Positions 1 to 8,862 are shown, counted from the first letter of the stretch. The stretch is 64,000 bases of DNA from Candidatus Saccharicenans sp. (GCA_030017715.1 JASEIU010000001.1:334677-398676); one strand, 5' to 3'. The notes: generated by a model from the letters alone, not told the origin. Program-made: numbers and translations.

Positions 1-366
1 GTGAATATGAAAATGCCCGGTCACCCCGGCTCCGGCCGGCTGTCCCAGGTTCAGACCGACGTTGAAACCGTGAGGCCGGTAACTTTTCTTCAGTATCCGC
101 AGAGCCAGCTGCACCAGTTCGGCCGCCTCGGAGACAATTTCCCGGGGGGCGGTGTCAAAGCTGGCCAGGTGGCGGTAGGGAGCGACCATCAGATGACCGG
201 TGGTGTAGGGGAAGCGGTTGATGATGATGAAATTGTGACGTCCGCGGTAGAGAATCAACGACTGACGGCTGTCTTTCTTTTTAAGAGCCTCGCAGAAAAC
301 ACAGTTTTTCATCTTCAGGGCCTTTTTAACATAGTTCAGTCGCCAGGGAGCGGTGCAGTATCTCAT
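1..366 (-). CDS. HIT family nucleotide hydrolase/transferase (partial, 3' end outside window)
   Basis: Reading the minus strand from the ATG at 366 gives a HIT-family (histidine triad, AP4A phosphorylase-like) protein. Seen: an N-terminal MRYCTAPWRLNYVKK stretch, a CVFCEA pair of cysteines, the segment NRFPYTTGHLMVAPYRH, then GLNLGQPAGAGVTGHFHIH. The last five visible residues (HFHIH) are the beginning of the catalytic HxHxHxx triad, so the protein runs off the window with its active site just reached. The start codon overlaps the stop of the HU gene by four bases (ATGA), so it is the last visible gene of the ispH-rpsA-HU operon. HIT proteins hydrolyse or transfer nucleotidyl groups from dinucleotides; the exact substrate cannot be told here. 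Confidence 0.85.
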   Translation of the reverse strand, partial: MRYCTAPWRLNYVKKALKMKNCVFCEALKKKDSRQSLILYRGRHNFIIINRFPYTTGHLMVAPYRHLASFDTAPREIVSEAAELVQLALRILKKSYRPHGFNVGLNLGQPAGAGVTGHFHIH

Positions 367-644
367 TTATTCTGATTGAGCATCTCCTTCAGCAATTTAG
401 AGGGCTTGAAGTAAAGAACCTTTTTGGGAGGAACCTTAACCAGCTCGCCCGTCCTCGGGTTGCGGCCGGAACGCGGAGCTCGCTGCCGAAAACGAAAGCT
501 GCCGAAGCCGCGGAACTCGATTTCTTCGCCCTTGAGGATCGCTTCCTTGATAGCTTCGAAGAACAGGTTGACGCCGTCTTCGGCTTCCTGCTTGGAAATG
601 TTCAGCTCCCGGGAAACGATGTTTACCAGGTCGGCTTTAATCAT
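363..644 (-). CDS. HU/IHF family DNA-binding protein
   Basis: A 93-residue histone-like protein of normal family length. It shows the HU/IHF signature: an N-terminal helical part (MIKADLVNIVSRELNISKQ), FRGFGSFRFRQR before the DNA-binding arm, the arm tip GRNPRTGE, and the closing FKPSKLLKEML. Such dimers bend DNA and help nucleoid packing and regulation. IHF versus HU cannot be decided from sequence alone, though the Arg-rich arm resembles IHF-like proteins. It overlaps rpsA upstream and the HIT gene downstream by ATGA, so translation is probably coupled. Confidence 0.93.
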   Translation of the reverse strand: MIKADLVNIVSRELNISKQEAEDGVNLFFEAIKEAILKGEEIEFRGFGSFRFRQRAPRSGRNPRTGELVKVPPKKVLYFKPSKLLKEMLNQNK

Positions 645-2383
645 GATTCACCCTCCTTTTTGCCGGTGTCCCTGCCGGGCAGGTTCTTGAGCTGTTCCCG
701 TAAAAGATCACCCAGGGTCAGGCGGTCGCTCTGGCCTTCCAGGTATTTCTGAAATTCCTTTTTCTGCTGGTCCACCTGAGCCTGCCGGAAGCTGAGAGAG
801 ATCTTCCTGGCCGCCGGGTTGAGCTTGATAATCTTAGCCATCTTCTCTTCTCCGACCTTGAAAACTTCGGCTGGATTTTCTATCCGGTTGTCATCCAGCT
901 CTGAGTTAAATACCACGCCTTCGATCCCCGGCATGATTTCCACAAAAACACCAAAATCGGCTATCCGGACGATTTTGACTTTGAGCACATCGCCCACCTT
1001 CTGGCGCTGGAAGAAATCTTCCCAGATGTCACCTTCGAGCTGCTTGATGCCCAGAGAGACTTTCTGCTTCTCCAGGTCAACATTCAATAAGACCACTTCT
1101 ATTTCCTCTCCGGCTTTGAGCTTTTCCGAGGGGTGTTTGATCTTTTCCCAGCTGATATCCGAGATGTGCACCAGACCTTCGATATCTTTGTCCATCTGAA
1201 CAAAAGCCCCGAAATCAGTCAGGCTGGTTATCTTGCCCCTGAGTCTGGAACCGGGATTGTGCTTCTGGGCGAACAGCTCCAGCGGATGGGGCGTGACCTG
1301 CTTGAGCCCGAGTGAAATTCGCCGATTTTCCGGGTTGACTTCCAGTACCTGGACCGTCACCTCCTGGCCAACCTGAAGGACTTTTTTCGGATGGACCATC
1401 TTCTTGGACCAGGTCAGGTCGGAAACATGAACCAGACCCTCGACACCTTTTTCCAGTTCCACAAAGGCTCCGAAGTCGGTCAGACTGACCACCTTGCCGG
1501 TAATCCTGGTTCCCGGCTGGTATTTCTGCTCGACACTCAACCAGGGATCCGGAGTCAATTGTTTGTAGCCGAGGGAGATCTTTTCCTCGTTCTCGTTGAA
1601 ATCCAGAACCACCACCTCCACTTCCTGTCCGACCTGAAGAACTTCAGAGGGGTGGCCGACTTTGCCCCAGCTCAGGTCGGAGATGTGCAGCAGCCCTTCA
1701 ACTCCGCCCAGGTCAATGAAGGCTCCGAAGCTGGTCAGGGATTTGACCGTTCCCTTGACCGTGCCGCCCTTGACCAGGCGACCGAAGACGCGACGTTTCC
1801 TCTTTTCCCGCTCATCCTGGAGCAACAACTTGCGGGACAGCACCACATCCTCTTCCTTGCGGTTGAACTTCATGACCTTGAATTTCAAAGTCTGGCCCAG
1901 GAGCGAATCCGGGTCCTTGAGCGGCCGGAGGTCGGCATGGGACTCAGGCAGAAAAGCGTCCAGGCCGACATCCACCGTGTAACCGTTCTTGGCCCTGGCC
2001 TTGATTGTTCCGGTGACCCAGTTATTGGAATGATAGGCCTTTTCCAGGTGTTCCAGGGCCCGCAGGGCGTCGGCTTTTTTCTTGGACAGCAAGAAATACC
2101 CGTCCTGCGGCCTGGACCTTTCCAGAACGGCCTCAATCTCGGTTCCAATTTTTATTTCTTCGAATTCCCCGGGATGGCGGAAATCTTCCAACGGAATAAC
2201 CCCTTCGGTTTTGTGGCCGATATCCAGCAGCAGGAGGCTGGGGGTCTTTTTCACCACCCGGCCGCGGACTATGGTGCCGGCGCTGAGTTCCTGGTCGGAA
2301 AGATGGTACTGGTCGAGAAGACGCTCGTAGTCTTCCGGAGTCAGTTGCTCATCGGTCTTGGGGTTCTTCTTGGCGTCAATCAT
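641..2383 (-). CDS. rpsA: 30S ribosomal protein S1
   Basis: A 580-residue protein with six successive S1 (OB-fold) repeats. The first two are divergent (around residues 35-105 and 120-185). The next three are canonical, with SFGAFIDLGGVEGLLHISD, DFGAFVELEKGVEGLVHVSD and DFGAFVQMDKDIEGLVHISD. A sixth at the C terminus carries DFGVFVEIMPGIEG. Six repeats and this length match bacterial ribosomal S1, which binds mRNA on the small subunit to start translation. The start overlaps the end of ispH by eight bases, an ispH-rpsA linkage also known in clostridia, where the two are sometimes fused; here they are separate genes. Confidence 0.95.
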   Translation of the reverse strand: MIDAKKNPKTDEQLTPEDYERLLDQYHLSDQELSAGTIVRGRVVKKTPSLLLLDIGHKTEGVIPLEDFRHPGEFEEIKIGTEIEAVLERSRPQDGYFLLSKKKADALRALEHLEKAYHSNNWVTGTIKARAKNGYTVDVGLDAFLPESHADLRPLKDPDSLLGQTLKFKVMKFNRKEEDVVLSRKLLLQDEREKRKRRVFGRLVKGGTVKGTVKSLTSFGAFIDLGGVEGLLHISDLSWGKVGHPSEVLQVGQEVEVVVLDFNENEEKISLGYKQLTPDPWLSVEQKYQPGTRITGKVVSLTDFGAFVELEKGVEGLVHVSDLTWSKKMVHPKKVLQVGQEVTVQVLEVNPENRRISLGLKQVTPHPLELFAQKHNPGSRLRGKITSLTDFGAFVQMDKDIEGLVHISDISWEKIKHPSEKLKAGEEIEVVLLNVDLEKQKVSLGIKQLEGDIWEDFFQRQKVGDVLKVKIVRIADFGVFVEIMPGIEGVVFNSELDDNRIENPAEVFKVGEEKMAKIIKLNPAARKISLSFRQAQVDQQKKEFQKYLEGQSDRLTLGDLLREQLKNLPGRDTGKKEGES

Positions 2384-3251
2384 GGGTCACCTTCTCCTGA
2401 TTTGAATTCTGTTGAGAGCTATGGCTGATAGCCGCAACAGTTTTGTTGATTACCTCGGGGGGGGTGGAGGCCCCTCCCGACAGGCCTATTTTATTCACTC
2501 CCCTCAGCATGTCGGGGGTGATGTCTTCCGGCGATTCGACGAAATAGGTTCTGGGCAGCAGACGACGGGAAATCTGGTAGAGCTTGTTGGTGTTGGAGCT
2601 GTTCTTGCCGCCTATGATCAACAGGGCCTCGACCTGGCGGGCCAGTTCGGCCGTGGCCACCTGGCGGACGCGGGTTGACTGGCAGATGGTATTAAACACC
2701 TGGAGTTCGGCAGTTCTTTCGGCCAGGGCTCCGACTACCTGGCTGAACAGCTGTCCGTCCTGGGTGGACTGGGCCAGAACGGCCCTCTTTTTCTTAAAGG
2801 GTAAAGAGCGGGCCTGTTCTTCGTTCTCGACCACCAGGGCTTTACCCCGGCTGTAGCCCAGCAGTCCCTGAATTTCAGGGTGATTTTTGTTTCCGACGAT
2901 GATGATTTCGCCCCCCCGGCGGCTGAGCCTGTCCACGGTCTGCTGAATTTTCTTAACGATCGGGCAGGTGGCATCCACCAGCTTTACTTTTTTCTTCTTG
3001 AGGGCACGGTAGATGGCCGGGGAAACGCCGTGGCTCCTGATGATGACCGTGTCGCCGGGCCGGAGCTGGCTCAGAGAAGTGGCCACCCGAATTCCGTCCT
3101 GCCTTAGCGCCGCAATCACTTCGGGATTATGGATGATTTCGCCCCAGCTGAAAACCTGACCGCCGGCTTTTTTCCCGGTCCTGCGGGCCAGTTGAAGGGC
3201 TCGTCTGACTCCGTAACAAAATCCGCTGTTTCGGGCTACGATGATTTCCAT
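2376..3251 (-). CDS. ispH: 4-hydroxy-3-methylbut-2-enyl diphosphate reductase
   Basis: IspH (LytB) makes isopentenyl and dimethylallyl diphosphate in the last step of the MEP isoprenoid pathway, using a [4Fe-4S] cluster. The 291-residue sequence keeps the three cluster cysteines C12 (GFCYGV), C96 (DATCP) and C190 (NTICQST). It also keeps the substrate residues H41, H74, H124 and E126 (NHPEIQG), all near the numbering of the E. coli enzyme. It is the first gene of the operon, 30 bases downstream of a good sigma70-type promoter, and its 3' end overlaps rpsA. Confidence 0.96.
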   Translation of the reverse strand: MEIIVARNSGFCYGVRRALQLARRTGKKAGGQVFSWGEIIHNPEVIAALRQDGIRVATSLSQLRPGDTVIIRSHGVSPAIYRALKKKKVKLVDATCPIVKKIQQTVDRLSRRGGEIIIVGNKNHPEIQGLLGYSRGKALVVENEEQARSLPFKKKRAVLAQSTQDGQLFSQVVGALAERTAELQVFNTICQSTRVRQVATAELARQVEALLIIGGKNSSNTNKLYQISRRLLPRTYFVESPEDITPDMLRGVNKIGLSGGASTPPEVINKTVAAISHSSQQNSNQEKVTHD

Positions 3252-3280
3252 AGAATATTATGACCGAAGAATAGCTTCCT

Positions 3281-3309
3281 ATACTATAGAAGTCAAAACC
3301 CTTTGTCAA
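3281..3309 (-). promoter_or_regulatory. sigma70-type promoter for ispH-rpsA-HU-HIT
   Basis: On the minus strand TTGACA (3304-3309) is followed after exactly 17 bases by TAGTAT (3281-3286). Transcription would begin near 3275, giving a leader of about 25 bases before the ispH ATG at 3251. Confidence 0.75.
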
Positions 3310-3509
3310 CCCTAAGTATAGGAAAAATCTTTACTTAGAGCCACTCCGGGTAGCCTGATTCAGGGCTGGCGGCGGCCGCCGGCCTGTCCCCAGAATTTAT
3401 CGCTCGAGGAGCCTTAACCCGGTTGCCTTTGGTCCGCGGCTTTGAGCCATTGCTTCTGGCAGCAATCATGGCCAGCCGGGCCGATTTCAGCTTCTCGGTT
3501 GGCAATGGT

Positions 3510-4058
3510 TCAGGAAATAGCCTGCTTCTCTTCCTCCAGGATTTTAGCAATTTCTTCTTCTTTCGGCAAATCATCCAGGCTGTTCAGACCGAAATACTGC
3601 AGGAATCTTTCGCTGGTGCGGTAGACCAGCGGATTCCCGGGCGCCTTTTTTCTGCCGACAATCTTGATCAGCTTCTTCTGCAGCAGACTCTTCAGACAAT
3701 AGGTGGAATCAACACCCCGGATGGCAGAAATCTCAGCCTGGGTTATCGGCTGGTGATAGGCGATGAGGCTCAATGTTTCCAGGGCAGCCGAGCTCAGTTT
3801 GGTCTTTTTTTCAATCTGCAGCAATCGCCTGACCCACTGGTCGTGTTCGGGTTTGGTGGTGAAGAGAAATCCGCCTGCCGACCTGACCACCTGTATTCCC
3901 CGTTCTTCGGCGCCGTAATCCGAAAGCAGGGAATTCAGGGCGGCTTCCAGCTCCCCGTCGGGAACCTCGCCCAGGACTTCCTTCATTTTTTCCAGAGTCA
4001 AAGGTTCCTGGGAAATAAAAATTAAGACTTCCAGTATGGCTTTCAATTGTTCATTCAT
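3510..4058 (-). CDS. scpB: Segregation and condensation protein B
   Basis: A 182-residue ScpB, the winged-helix partner of SMC-ScpA in the bacterial condensin complex. Seen: the N-terminal MNEQLKAILEVLIFISQEPLT and the hallmark LSLIAYHQPITQAEISAIRGVD followed by a second winged-helix segment. Start ATG at 4058 overlaps the scpA stop by eight bases, the usual scpA-scpB arrangement. The short gap to ispH (3252-3509) holds the ispH promoter and no supportable gene. Confidence 0.94.
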   Translation of the reverse strand: MNEQLKAILEVLIFISQEPLTLEKMKEVLGEVPDGELEAALNSLLSDYGAEERGIQVVRSAGGFLFTTKPEHDQWVRRLLQIEKKTKLSSAALETLSLIAYHQPITQAEISAIRGVDSTYCLKSLLQKKLIKIVGRKKAPGNPLVYRTSERFLQYFGLNSLDDLPKEEEIAKILEEEKQAIS

Positions 4059-4851
4059 GGCTCTGTCCGTGGGTATGAGGTCTGGACCGGCGCAGCCAGA
4101 CCCGGATGGTCTGAAAAAGTTTTTCCTGGACCGCTATCACCAGGTGATTCTTTACCAGCTCCAGCAGGCAGAAGAAGGAAACCAGGGCTTCTTCCAGGGT
4201 CTCCTGGTCGGAAAAATATTCCAGGAAATCCATAGAACCGTGGTTTTCCAGAAAGCCGAGCATCTCTTTCATTTTTTCTTCGGCCGAAACATCCTTGCTC
4301 TTGATGACCTGCAGGTTTTCCCGTTCTCTTCGTTTCATCAGCATGAAGAAGGTTTCGGCCAGGTCAAAGAGGCTTACTTCCAGCAGCTCAGCTTCCTCCG
4401 GCTTGGCCACCGGGGGCAGGAAGGTTCTCTTCCAGCGCAGCAGCTGGTCCTCTTCCTTTTCCCTGAGAACAGTGCAGGCCACTTTAACTTTCTGGTACTC
4501 GAGCAGGCGGTCGACCAGGAGCTGTCGCGGGTCGTCGGCTTGAAGGGCTTCCTGTTCCCGGGGCAGCAGCATCTGAGATTTGATGTAAATCAGCAGGGCG
4601 GCGATCAGCAGGAACTCAGCTTCCCGGTCCAGGTTGATCTGGTCTTTTCTTTCCAGGTATTCCAGGTAGTCACGGGTGATGACGGCGATGGGGATGTCGT
4701 GAATATCGATTTTTTTCTTTCGGATTAAAAATAGCAGCAGGTCCAGCGGGCCTTCGAAAATTTCCAGTCTGACCTGGTAGCCGTCAGCCTCCGGTGCGGC
4801 CGGCGGGGAGAGAACCGAACTTTCCTGGATATCCTGAATATCCTGATCCAT
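4051..4851 (-). CDS. scpA: Segregation and condensation protein A
   Basis: A 266-residue kleisin of the SMC-ScpAB condensin. The family signature near the N terminus is clear: FEGPLDLLLFLIRKKKIDI with IPIAVITRDYLEYLE after it, then FLLIAALLIYIKSQMLLP. The C-terminal winged helix (residues about 215-260) that closes onto the SMC head is present. The start codon shares one base with the trpS stop (TGATG), pointing to coupled translation in the M50-trpS-scpA-scpB operon. Confidence 0.94.
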   Translation of the reverse strand: MDQDIQDIQESSVLSPPAAPEADGYQVRLEIFEGPLDLLLFLIRKKKIDIHDIPIAVITRDYLEYLERKDQINLDREAEFLLIAALLIYIKSQMLLPREQEALQADDPRQLLVDRLLEYQKVKVACTVLREKEEDQLLRWKRTFLPPVAKPEEAELLEVSLFDLAETFFMLMKRRERENLQVIKSKDVSAEEKMKEMLGFLENHGSMDFLEYFSDQETLEEALVSFFCLLELVKNHLVIAVQEKLFQTIRVWLRRSRPHTHGQSHE

Positions 4852-5879
4852 CAGACCTTTCCTGAAGTTGAATGACCACCGGGAAAGACCAGACCCATAG
4901 CTTGCCGGACTTCAGCCATGGTTTTTTCGGCTACTTCCCTGGCCTTTCTATTTCCCTCTTCAAATATTTCCCATACCAGTCCCGGATGTTTTTCGTAATA
5001 AGCCCGTTTTTCTCGCAGGGGGGCAAATTCCTGGATCAGAGCCTCGATCACGACTTTTTTGCATTCCAGACAACCGATAGAAGCCGAACGGCAGCCGGCG
5101 GCCAGCTCATCCCGTTTGCTTTCTGGAACGAAAGCCCGGTGCAGGGTAAAAACCGGGCAGTCGTCCGGCTCGCCGGGGTCAGAGCGGCGTTTTCTTCTGG
5201 TGTCGGTTACCATGGGCGAAATCTTTTTTCTGATGGTTTCCGGCGAATCCTTGAGATAGATGGCGTTGCCGTAGGACTTGCTCATTTTCCGCCCGTCGGT
5301 TCCGGCCAGCTTGGGCACTTCGGTCAACATGATCTGGGGTTCGGGAAAAACTTCCCGGTAAAAGCGATTGAAACGGCGAACAATTTCCCGGGCCAGCTCG
5401 ATATGGAAAGCCTGGTCTTCACCGACCGGCACCACTTCCGCTTTATAAATAATAATGTCTGCGGTCTGAAGCAGGGGATAACCGAGGAAGCCGTAGGTGT
5501 TCAGTTCCCGGTCCTGGATTTCCTGCTGTTGCTCCTTGAAGGTCGGGACCCTTTCCAGCCACGGCAGCGGGGTGATCATTGACAGCAAAAGGTGAAGTTC
5601 GGCATGCTGCTTGACTTCGGACTGGATGAAGAGAACCGATTTTTCCGGGTCCAGGCCGGCGGCCAGCCAGTCCAGGGCCACTTCGAAAGTATAGTCTTTG
5701 ATAACCCTCGGATGTTCATACTCGGAACTCAGGGCGTGCCAGGGAACTATGGTAAAAAAACAATGGTGGGTCTCCTGGAGTTTCACCCAGCCCCTGAGGG
5801 CGCCCACATAATTTCCCAGGTGAAGGGGACCGGTGGGCCTCATCCCGCTCAACACTGTTTTTTTGCGATGTTGACTCAT
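4851..5879 (-). CDS. trpS: Tryptophanyl-tRNA synthetase
   Basis: Class I synthetase charging tRNA-Trp. The HIGH-type motif is PLHLGNY and the KMSKS motif is GRKMSKSYGN; GMRPTGPLHLGN and TADIIIYKA are typical of TrpRS. ATG at 5879 gives 342 residues, normal for the family. An in-frame TTG at 5894 would add five residues and overlap the M50 stop, so the exact start is uncertain. One oddity: the stretch usually written IADWHAL reads IVPWHAL here, so the acidic residue is replaced by proline. Genes on both sides overlap or abut, so it is inside an operon with the site-2 protease and scpAB. Confidence 0.94.
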   Translation of the reverse strand: MSQHRKKTVLSGMRPTGPLHLGNYVGALRGWVKLQETHHCFFTIVPWHALSSEYEHPRVIKDYTFEVALDWLAAGLDPEKSVLFIQSEVKQHAELHLLLSMITPLPWLERVPTFKEQQQEIQDRELNTYGFLGYPLLQTADIIIYKAEVVPVGEDQAFHIELAREIVRRFNRFYREVFPEPQIMLTEVPKLAGTDGRKMSKSYGNAIYLKDSPETIRKKISPMVTDTRRKRRSDPGEPDDCPVFTLHRAFVPESKRDELAAGCRSASIGCLECKKVVIEALIQEFAPLREKRAYYEKHPGLVWEIFEEGNRKAREVAEKTMAEVRQAMGLVFPGGHSTSGKV

Positions 5880-5890
5880 GTCGGTTGCGC

Positions 5891-6565
5891 TCAAAAAAAG
5901 ATTATGGCCAGAATTAAATATTGTAAAGGCCTGATGATCAGGTCCAGAAGGCCGACTGAAATCAGGATGATAACTATCAGAAAACCGTAGGGCCTTAACC
6001 TGGCGTAACTGTCGGCCAGGCGGTCGGGCAACAGTCCTTCCAGCACACCGCTTCCGTCCAGGGGGTACATCGGAATCAGGTTGAAAGCCACCAGGTAGGT
6101 ATTGATCAGAACCAGGTAAAACAGGATTATGACCAGACCCTGAAGAGGCTGCAGTCCCGGCGGCAGCCCGCCTCGAGAGGTCAGGAAGTTATAGAGAGCG
6201 GCCGTGGTTACCGGACTGACCAGCTTCAGAATCACGATCAGCAGGAGGGCCGAGAGGGCAGCCAGCACGTTGGCGGCCGGCCCGGCCAGAGAAATCCAGA
6301 ACCCGTCTTTCCTTGGATTGCGCAGGAAGTTGGGGTTGACCGGAACCGGCTTGGCCCAGCCAAAAACCGGGGCCCCGAACAATGCCAGCAGCAACGGCAG
6401 AATTACCGTTCCAAATATATCGATGTGAGCCAGCGGATTGAGGGTCACCCGCCCGGCGAGTCTGGCTGTAGGGTCACCCAGACGGTAAGCTGCCCAACCG
6501 TGGGCCGCCTCATGGATGGTGATGGCGAACAACAGGATAAACAGGCTTATGATGGTAGTAATCAT
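5891..6565 (-). CDS. Site-2 protease family (M50) membrane metalloprotease
   Basis: A 224-residue polytopic membrane protein of the small M50 rhomboid-like/SREBP-type class. The zinc motif HEAAH lies at residues 18-22 in the first membrane segment. NPLAHIDIFGT follows, and the third ligand lies in NLIPMYPLDGSG. About five to six hydrophobic segments are visible. Family members cut substrates within the membrane; no substrate can be inferred. It heads the M50-trpS-scpA-scpB operon, with its stop overlapping the start region of trpS, an arrangement seen in several bacterial phyla. Confidence 0.92.
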   Translation of the reverse strand: MITTIISLFILLFAITIHEAAHGWAAYRLGDPTARLAGRVTLNPLAHIDIFGTVILPLLLALFGAPVFGWAKPVPVNPNFLRNPRKDGFWISLAGPAANVLAALSALLLIVILKLVSPVTTAALYNFLTSRGGLPPGLQPLQGLVIILFYLVLINTYLVAFNLIPMYPLDGSGVLEGLLPDRLADSYARLRPYGFLIVIILISVGLLDLIIRPLQYLILAIIFF

Positions 6566-6584
6566 CTTCTTTTCAAGTCATTTT

Positions 6585-6610
6585 CTTATACCATAAGAAC
6601 AGGGTATAAG
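6585..6610 (-). promoter_or_regulatory. Perfect inverted repeat upstream of M50-trpS-scpAB
   Basis: CTTATACC (6585-6592) and GGTATAAG (6603-6610) form a perfect 8-base inverted repeat with a 10-base spacer, 20 bases upstream of the M50 start. The inner arm also supplies a -10-like TATAAG on the minus strand. It may be an operator overlapping the operon promoter; no good -35 box is visible. Confidence 0.4.
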
Positions 6611-6651
6611 TCTATGCCCGCCCCCGGAATAGCATCTGTATTTAGCTATAA

Positions 6652-6775
6652 CTCTTGTATTTTGGAGGGGCCTGTCGCGGCGCGCCTCCTACTGTCCTCG
6701 CTCCACCCATCCCCCGTTGGGACCCCTTCCGCTGCTGGAGGTTCGGAGACACGCCTCATCACCCTCTTAAGACCC
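6652..6775 (+). repeat. Intergenic dispersed repeat, copy 1
   Basis: A stretch beginning CTCTTGTATTTTGGAGG and ending near ACCCTCTTAAGACCC matches the repeat copies at 12361-12486, 12654-12773 and 36482-36590. Shared blocks are CTCCACCCATCCCCC, CCCCTTCCGCTGC and GGTTCGGAGACA. This copy is somewhat diverged. All copies lie between genes and in the same orientation. Confidence 0.85.
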
Positions 6776-7220
6776 TTTCTTCACCAATTCTCTTCTGACC
6801 CGGATTAAGAAGGTGTCCCCGTCACGGCGCGCAGCCGACGATAGCCCCTCTTTGTTTTCTTTATGAATTGTAATCTGCCAATGTCTTAATGTCTTTATCC
6901 AAGAAACGAGGGAACATGAAGGCTCTCCCCACGACGACAGTCTATGAGACGAGGTTTTTTCCCGGGTGGCCACGTTTCCCGGACCTGGACTGACTGGCCA
7001 GGGGTCAGACAATCGGTGTGATGGGAAAGGGCAGAAGATTTGATTGCTTCCTATCAGACTGCCTGTCAGAGTCTCTGACATCGCGGCTCATCTAATTAAA
7101 ATACCTCAATAGAGACTTTTGCGGGTAAAAAGGAGAAGGCTTGGACCGGCCCAGGGTCTAAGGAGTTTTCAGTTTTATTTCTGACGGCTGCGATCGCTGT
7201 CGGGACTCCGAAGCCGCTCC
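6776..7220. other. Intergenic region without a supportable gene
   Basis: Between the repeat and the terminator near 7230 I see no convincing coding sequence on either strand, no tRNA-like cloverleaf and no clear promoter. A minus-strand reading frame of about 100 codons (6767-7081) runs into the repeat and has no protein-like features. Confidence 0.6.
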
Positions 7221-7257
7221 GAAAAAAGATAAGCCTGACCCCGCGGGGTCAGGCTTA
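7221..7257 (-). terminator. Rho-independent terminator after the redox operon
   Basis: A perfect 28-base palindrome spans 7230-7257 (arms TAAGCCTGACCCCG and its complement). On the minus strand it is followed by a run of six T (7222-7227). It lies 28 bases past the stop of the glutamate-synthase-like gene and should end the four-gene transcript. Confidence 0.9.
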
Positions 7258-7284
7258 GCCTTTTGGTTGATGGGAAAAGTGGAA

Positions 7285-8862
7285 TCAGGAATTCAGGATC
7301 TTATCCACTTCCTCTTGGTCGATATCCTGGATGTACTTGATGCCGCTGATTCTGGCGGCCTCCATGGTCAGGGCGCCTATGTCGTCTCTGGTAATGTATC
7401 CCAGCGAGAATTTCCGGGCTCCAGCCATCAGCTGCCGCAAACCCTGATCCAGCCGTTTGAAGTAGGTGTAGACGCCGATGGCTCCCGGAGGCAGCTCGTT
7501 GAACCTCTCACCGAACCTCTTCTTGAGCTCTGGAGCGGAGATGAAGATTTCTTCCACGCTGTTGCCGAATCTTTCGACATAGACTGGGATCTGACCGTCT
7601 TTGATTCGGCTGCCGATGGTCTTGCCGACCATGGCCGCGGCCAGAGGAGAACGGGCCATACCCACAGCCTTGACAAAGGGAGCGCCAAGGGCGATGGCTT
7701 TGAAGATCTGGTCTTCGAAGGTGATGCCGCCGGCAAAAACTATATCCGGGACATATTCGCCTTTTCTGGCCAGGTGGTCGGCATATTTGTAGGTCAGAGA
7801 CCAGATTTCCACGCCGGGGATACCCCATTCATTCATCATCCGCCAGGGGCTCATGCCGGTTCCGCCTCCGGCGCCATCGATGGTCAGCATGTCGATCTTT
7901 GCCTTGGAGGCGTACTTGACTGCCCGGGCCAGGTCGGCCGGCCGATAGGCTCCGGTCTTGAGGAAGACATACTTGGCTCCGGCTTTTCTTAATTCTTCCA
8001 CCCGTTTCATAAAAGATTCTTCTTCCACCATTCCCAGCCGGCTGTGACGCTCGAATTCCTTGAAGCTGCCCTTTTCGAAAGCCTGAATAACCAGAGGGTC
8101 TTCCGGGTCGGGAAGTACGATGTAGCCTCTTCTTTTGAGCTCCTGGGCTTTCTTCAGCGATTTAATCTTGACCTCGCCGCCGATGTCCTTGGCTCCCTGT
8201 CCCCACTTGAGCTCAACAGTGCTAACCCCGAGTTTTTCTATCACGTATTCCTGAACGCCCAGCCTGGTGTCTTCGACGTTGGCCTGAACCGCGACCGTGC
8301 CGTAGCCGTCAAACCAGTTCTGGAAAGAGCGAACCCTCATTTCCATATCGGGCGAACGGACCACCCGGCCGTTTCTGATTTCGGCCTCTTCGTCCATGCC
8401 GCAGACGTTTTCGCCCACGGTCAGGATGGCTCCGGAAATGGCTGCGCCCACGGCCAGTCCGGCCCAGTTCTGCTTGGCCACGTTAGTGGACCCCATTCCG
8501 GAAATGACAAACGGCACCCGCAGCTTAATTCCCTTATCATGGCCGATGGCCGTTTCGATGGTGACTTTCTCAAAGGTGGCCAGGTCGCTGTCAGCCGGCA
8601 CTCCCCAGGCTCCGGCAGCCGTGCCCATGATGTTGAAATGCGACAGGTCGACCGGATAATCTTTTTCGGCGGCTGCGGTAATCAGACCGAAAGGCTGCGG
8701 ATAGAGGACTTCTGTCCCGCGGTAAGCGGATTTTCCGATTTCGCACATGCCGATGCAGCCATCGACGCAGGTGACGCACATCCCGCTGAAGGGACTGATC
8801 GAACCTTCGGTTCTATTTTTGGTCAGGGTGGCTGCGCTTCTGTTGATTTTTGTAAAGGTCAT
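7285..8862 (-). CDS. FMN-binding glutamate synthase-domain protein (GltB central domain, no glutaminase domain)
   Basis: The 525-residue protein corresponds to the FMN/[3Fe-4S] synthase domain of glutamate synthase. Seen: KLRVPFVISGMGSTN, VELKWGQGAKD, the loop TIDGAGGGTGMSPW and the FMN-phosphate-binding GGITFEDQIFKAIALGA. An N-terminal cluster CVTCVDGCIGMC (four Cys, residues about 29-40) could hold an extra Fe-S centre. The class II amidotransferase domain of bacterial GltB is absent, as in archaeal-type enzymes, so the nitrogen donor is unknown. GGAGG precedes the ATG. It is the last gene of an operon with NuoE-, NuoF- and NuoG/HydA-like subunits, suggesting that NADH and possibly ferredoxin feed its FMN. 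Glutamate formation is the family expectation; another flavin-based reduction is possible. Confidence 0.85.
   Translation of the reverse strand: MTFTKINRSAATLTKNRTEGSISPFSGMCVTCVDGCIGMCEIGKSAYRGTEVLYPQPFGLITAAAEKDYPVDLSHFNIMGTAAGAWGVPADSDLATFEKVTIETAIGHDKGIKLRVPFVISGMGSTNVAKQNWAGLAVGAAISGAILTVGENVCGMDEEAEIRNGRVVRSPDMEMRVRSFQNWFDGYGTVAVQANVEDTRLGVQEYVIEKLGVSTVELKWGQGAKDIGGEVKIKSLKKAQELKRRGYIVLPDPEDPLVIQAFEKGSFKEFERHSRLGMVEEESFMKRVEELRKAGAKYVFLKTGAYRPADLARAVKYASKAKIDMLTIDGAGGGTGMSPWRMMNEWGIPGVEIWSLTYKYADHLARKGEYVPDIVFAGGITFEDQIFKAIALGAPFVKAVGMARSPLAAAMVGKTIGSRIKDGQIPVYVERFGNSVEEIFISAPELKKRFGERFNELPPGAIGVYTYFKRLDQGLRQLMAGARKFSLGYITRDDIGALTMEAARISGIKYIQDIDQEEVDKILNS

Noticed and set aside
3335..3574. 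Minus-strand 79-codon frame after scpB
   Set aside because: Overlaps the scpB 3' end out of frame, is Lys/Arg/Ala-rich and matches nothing I know.
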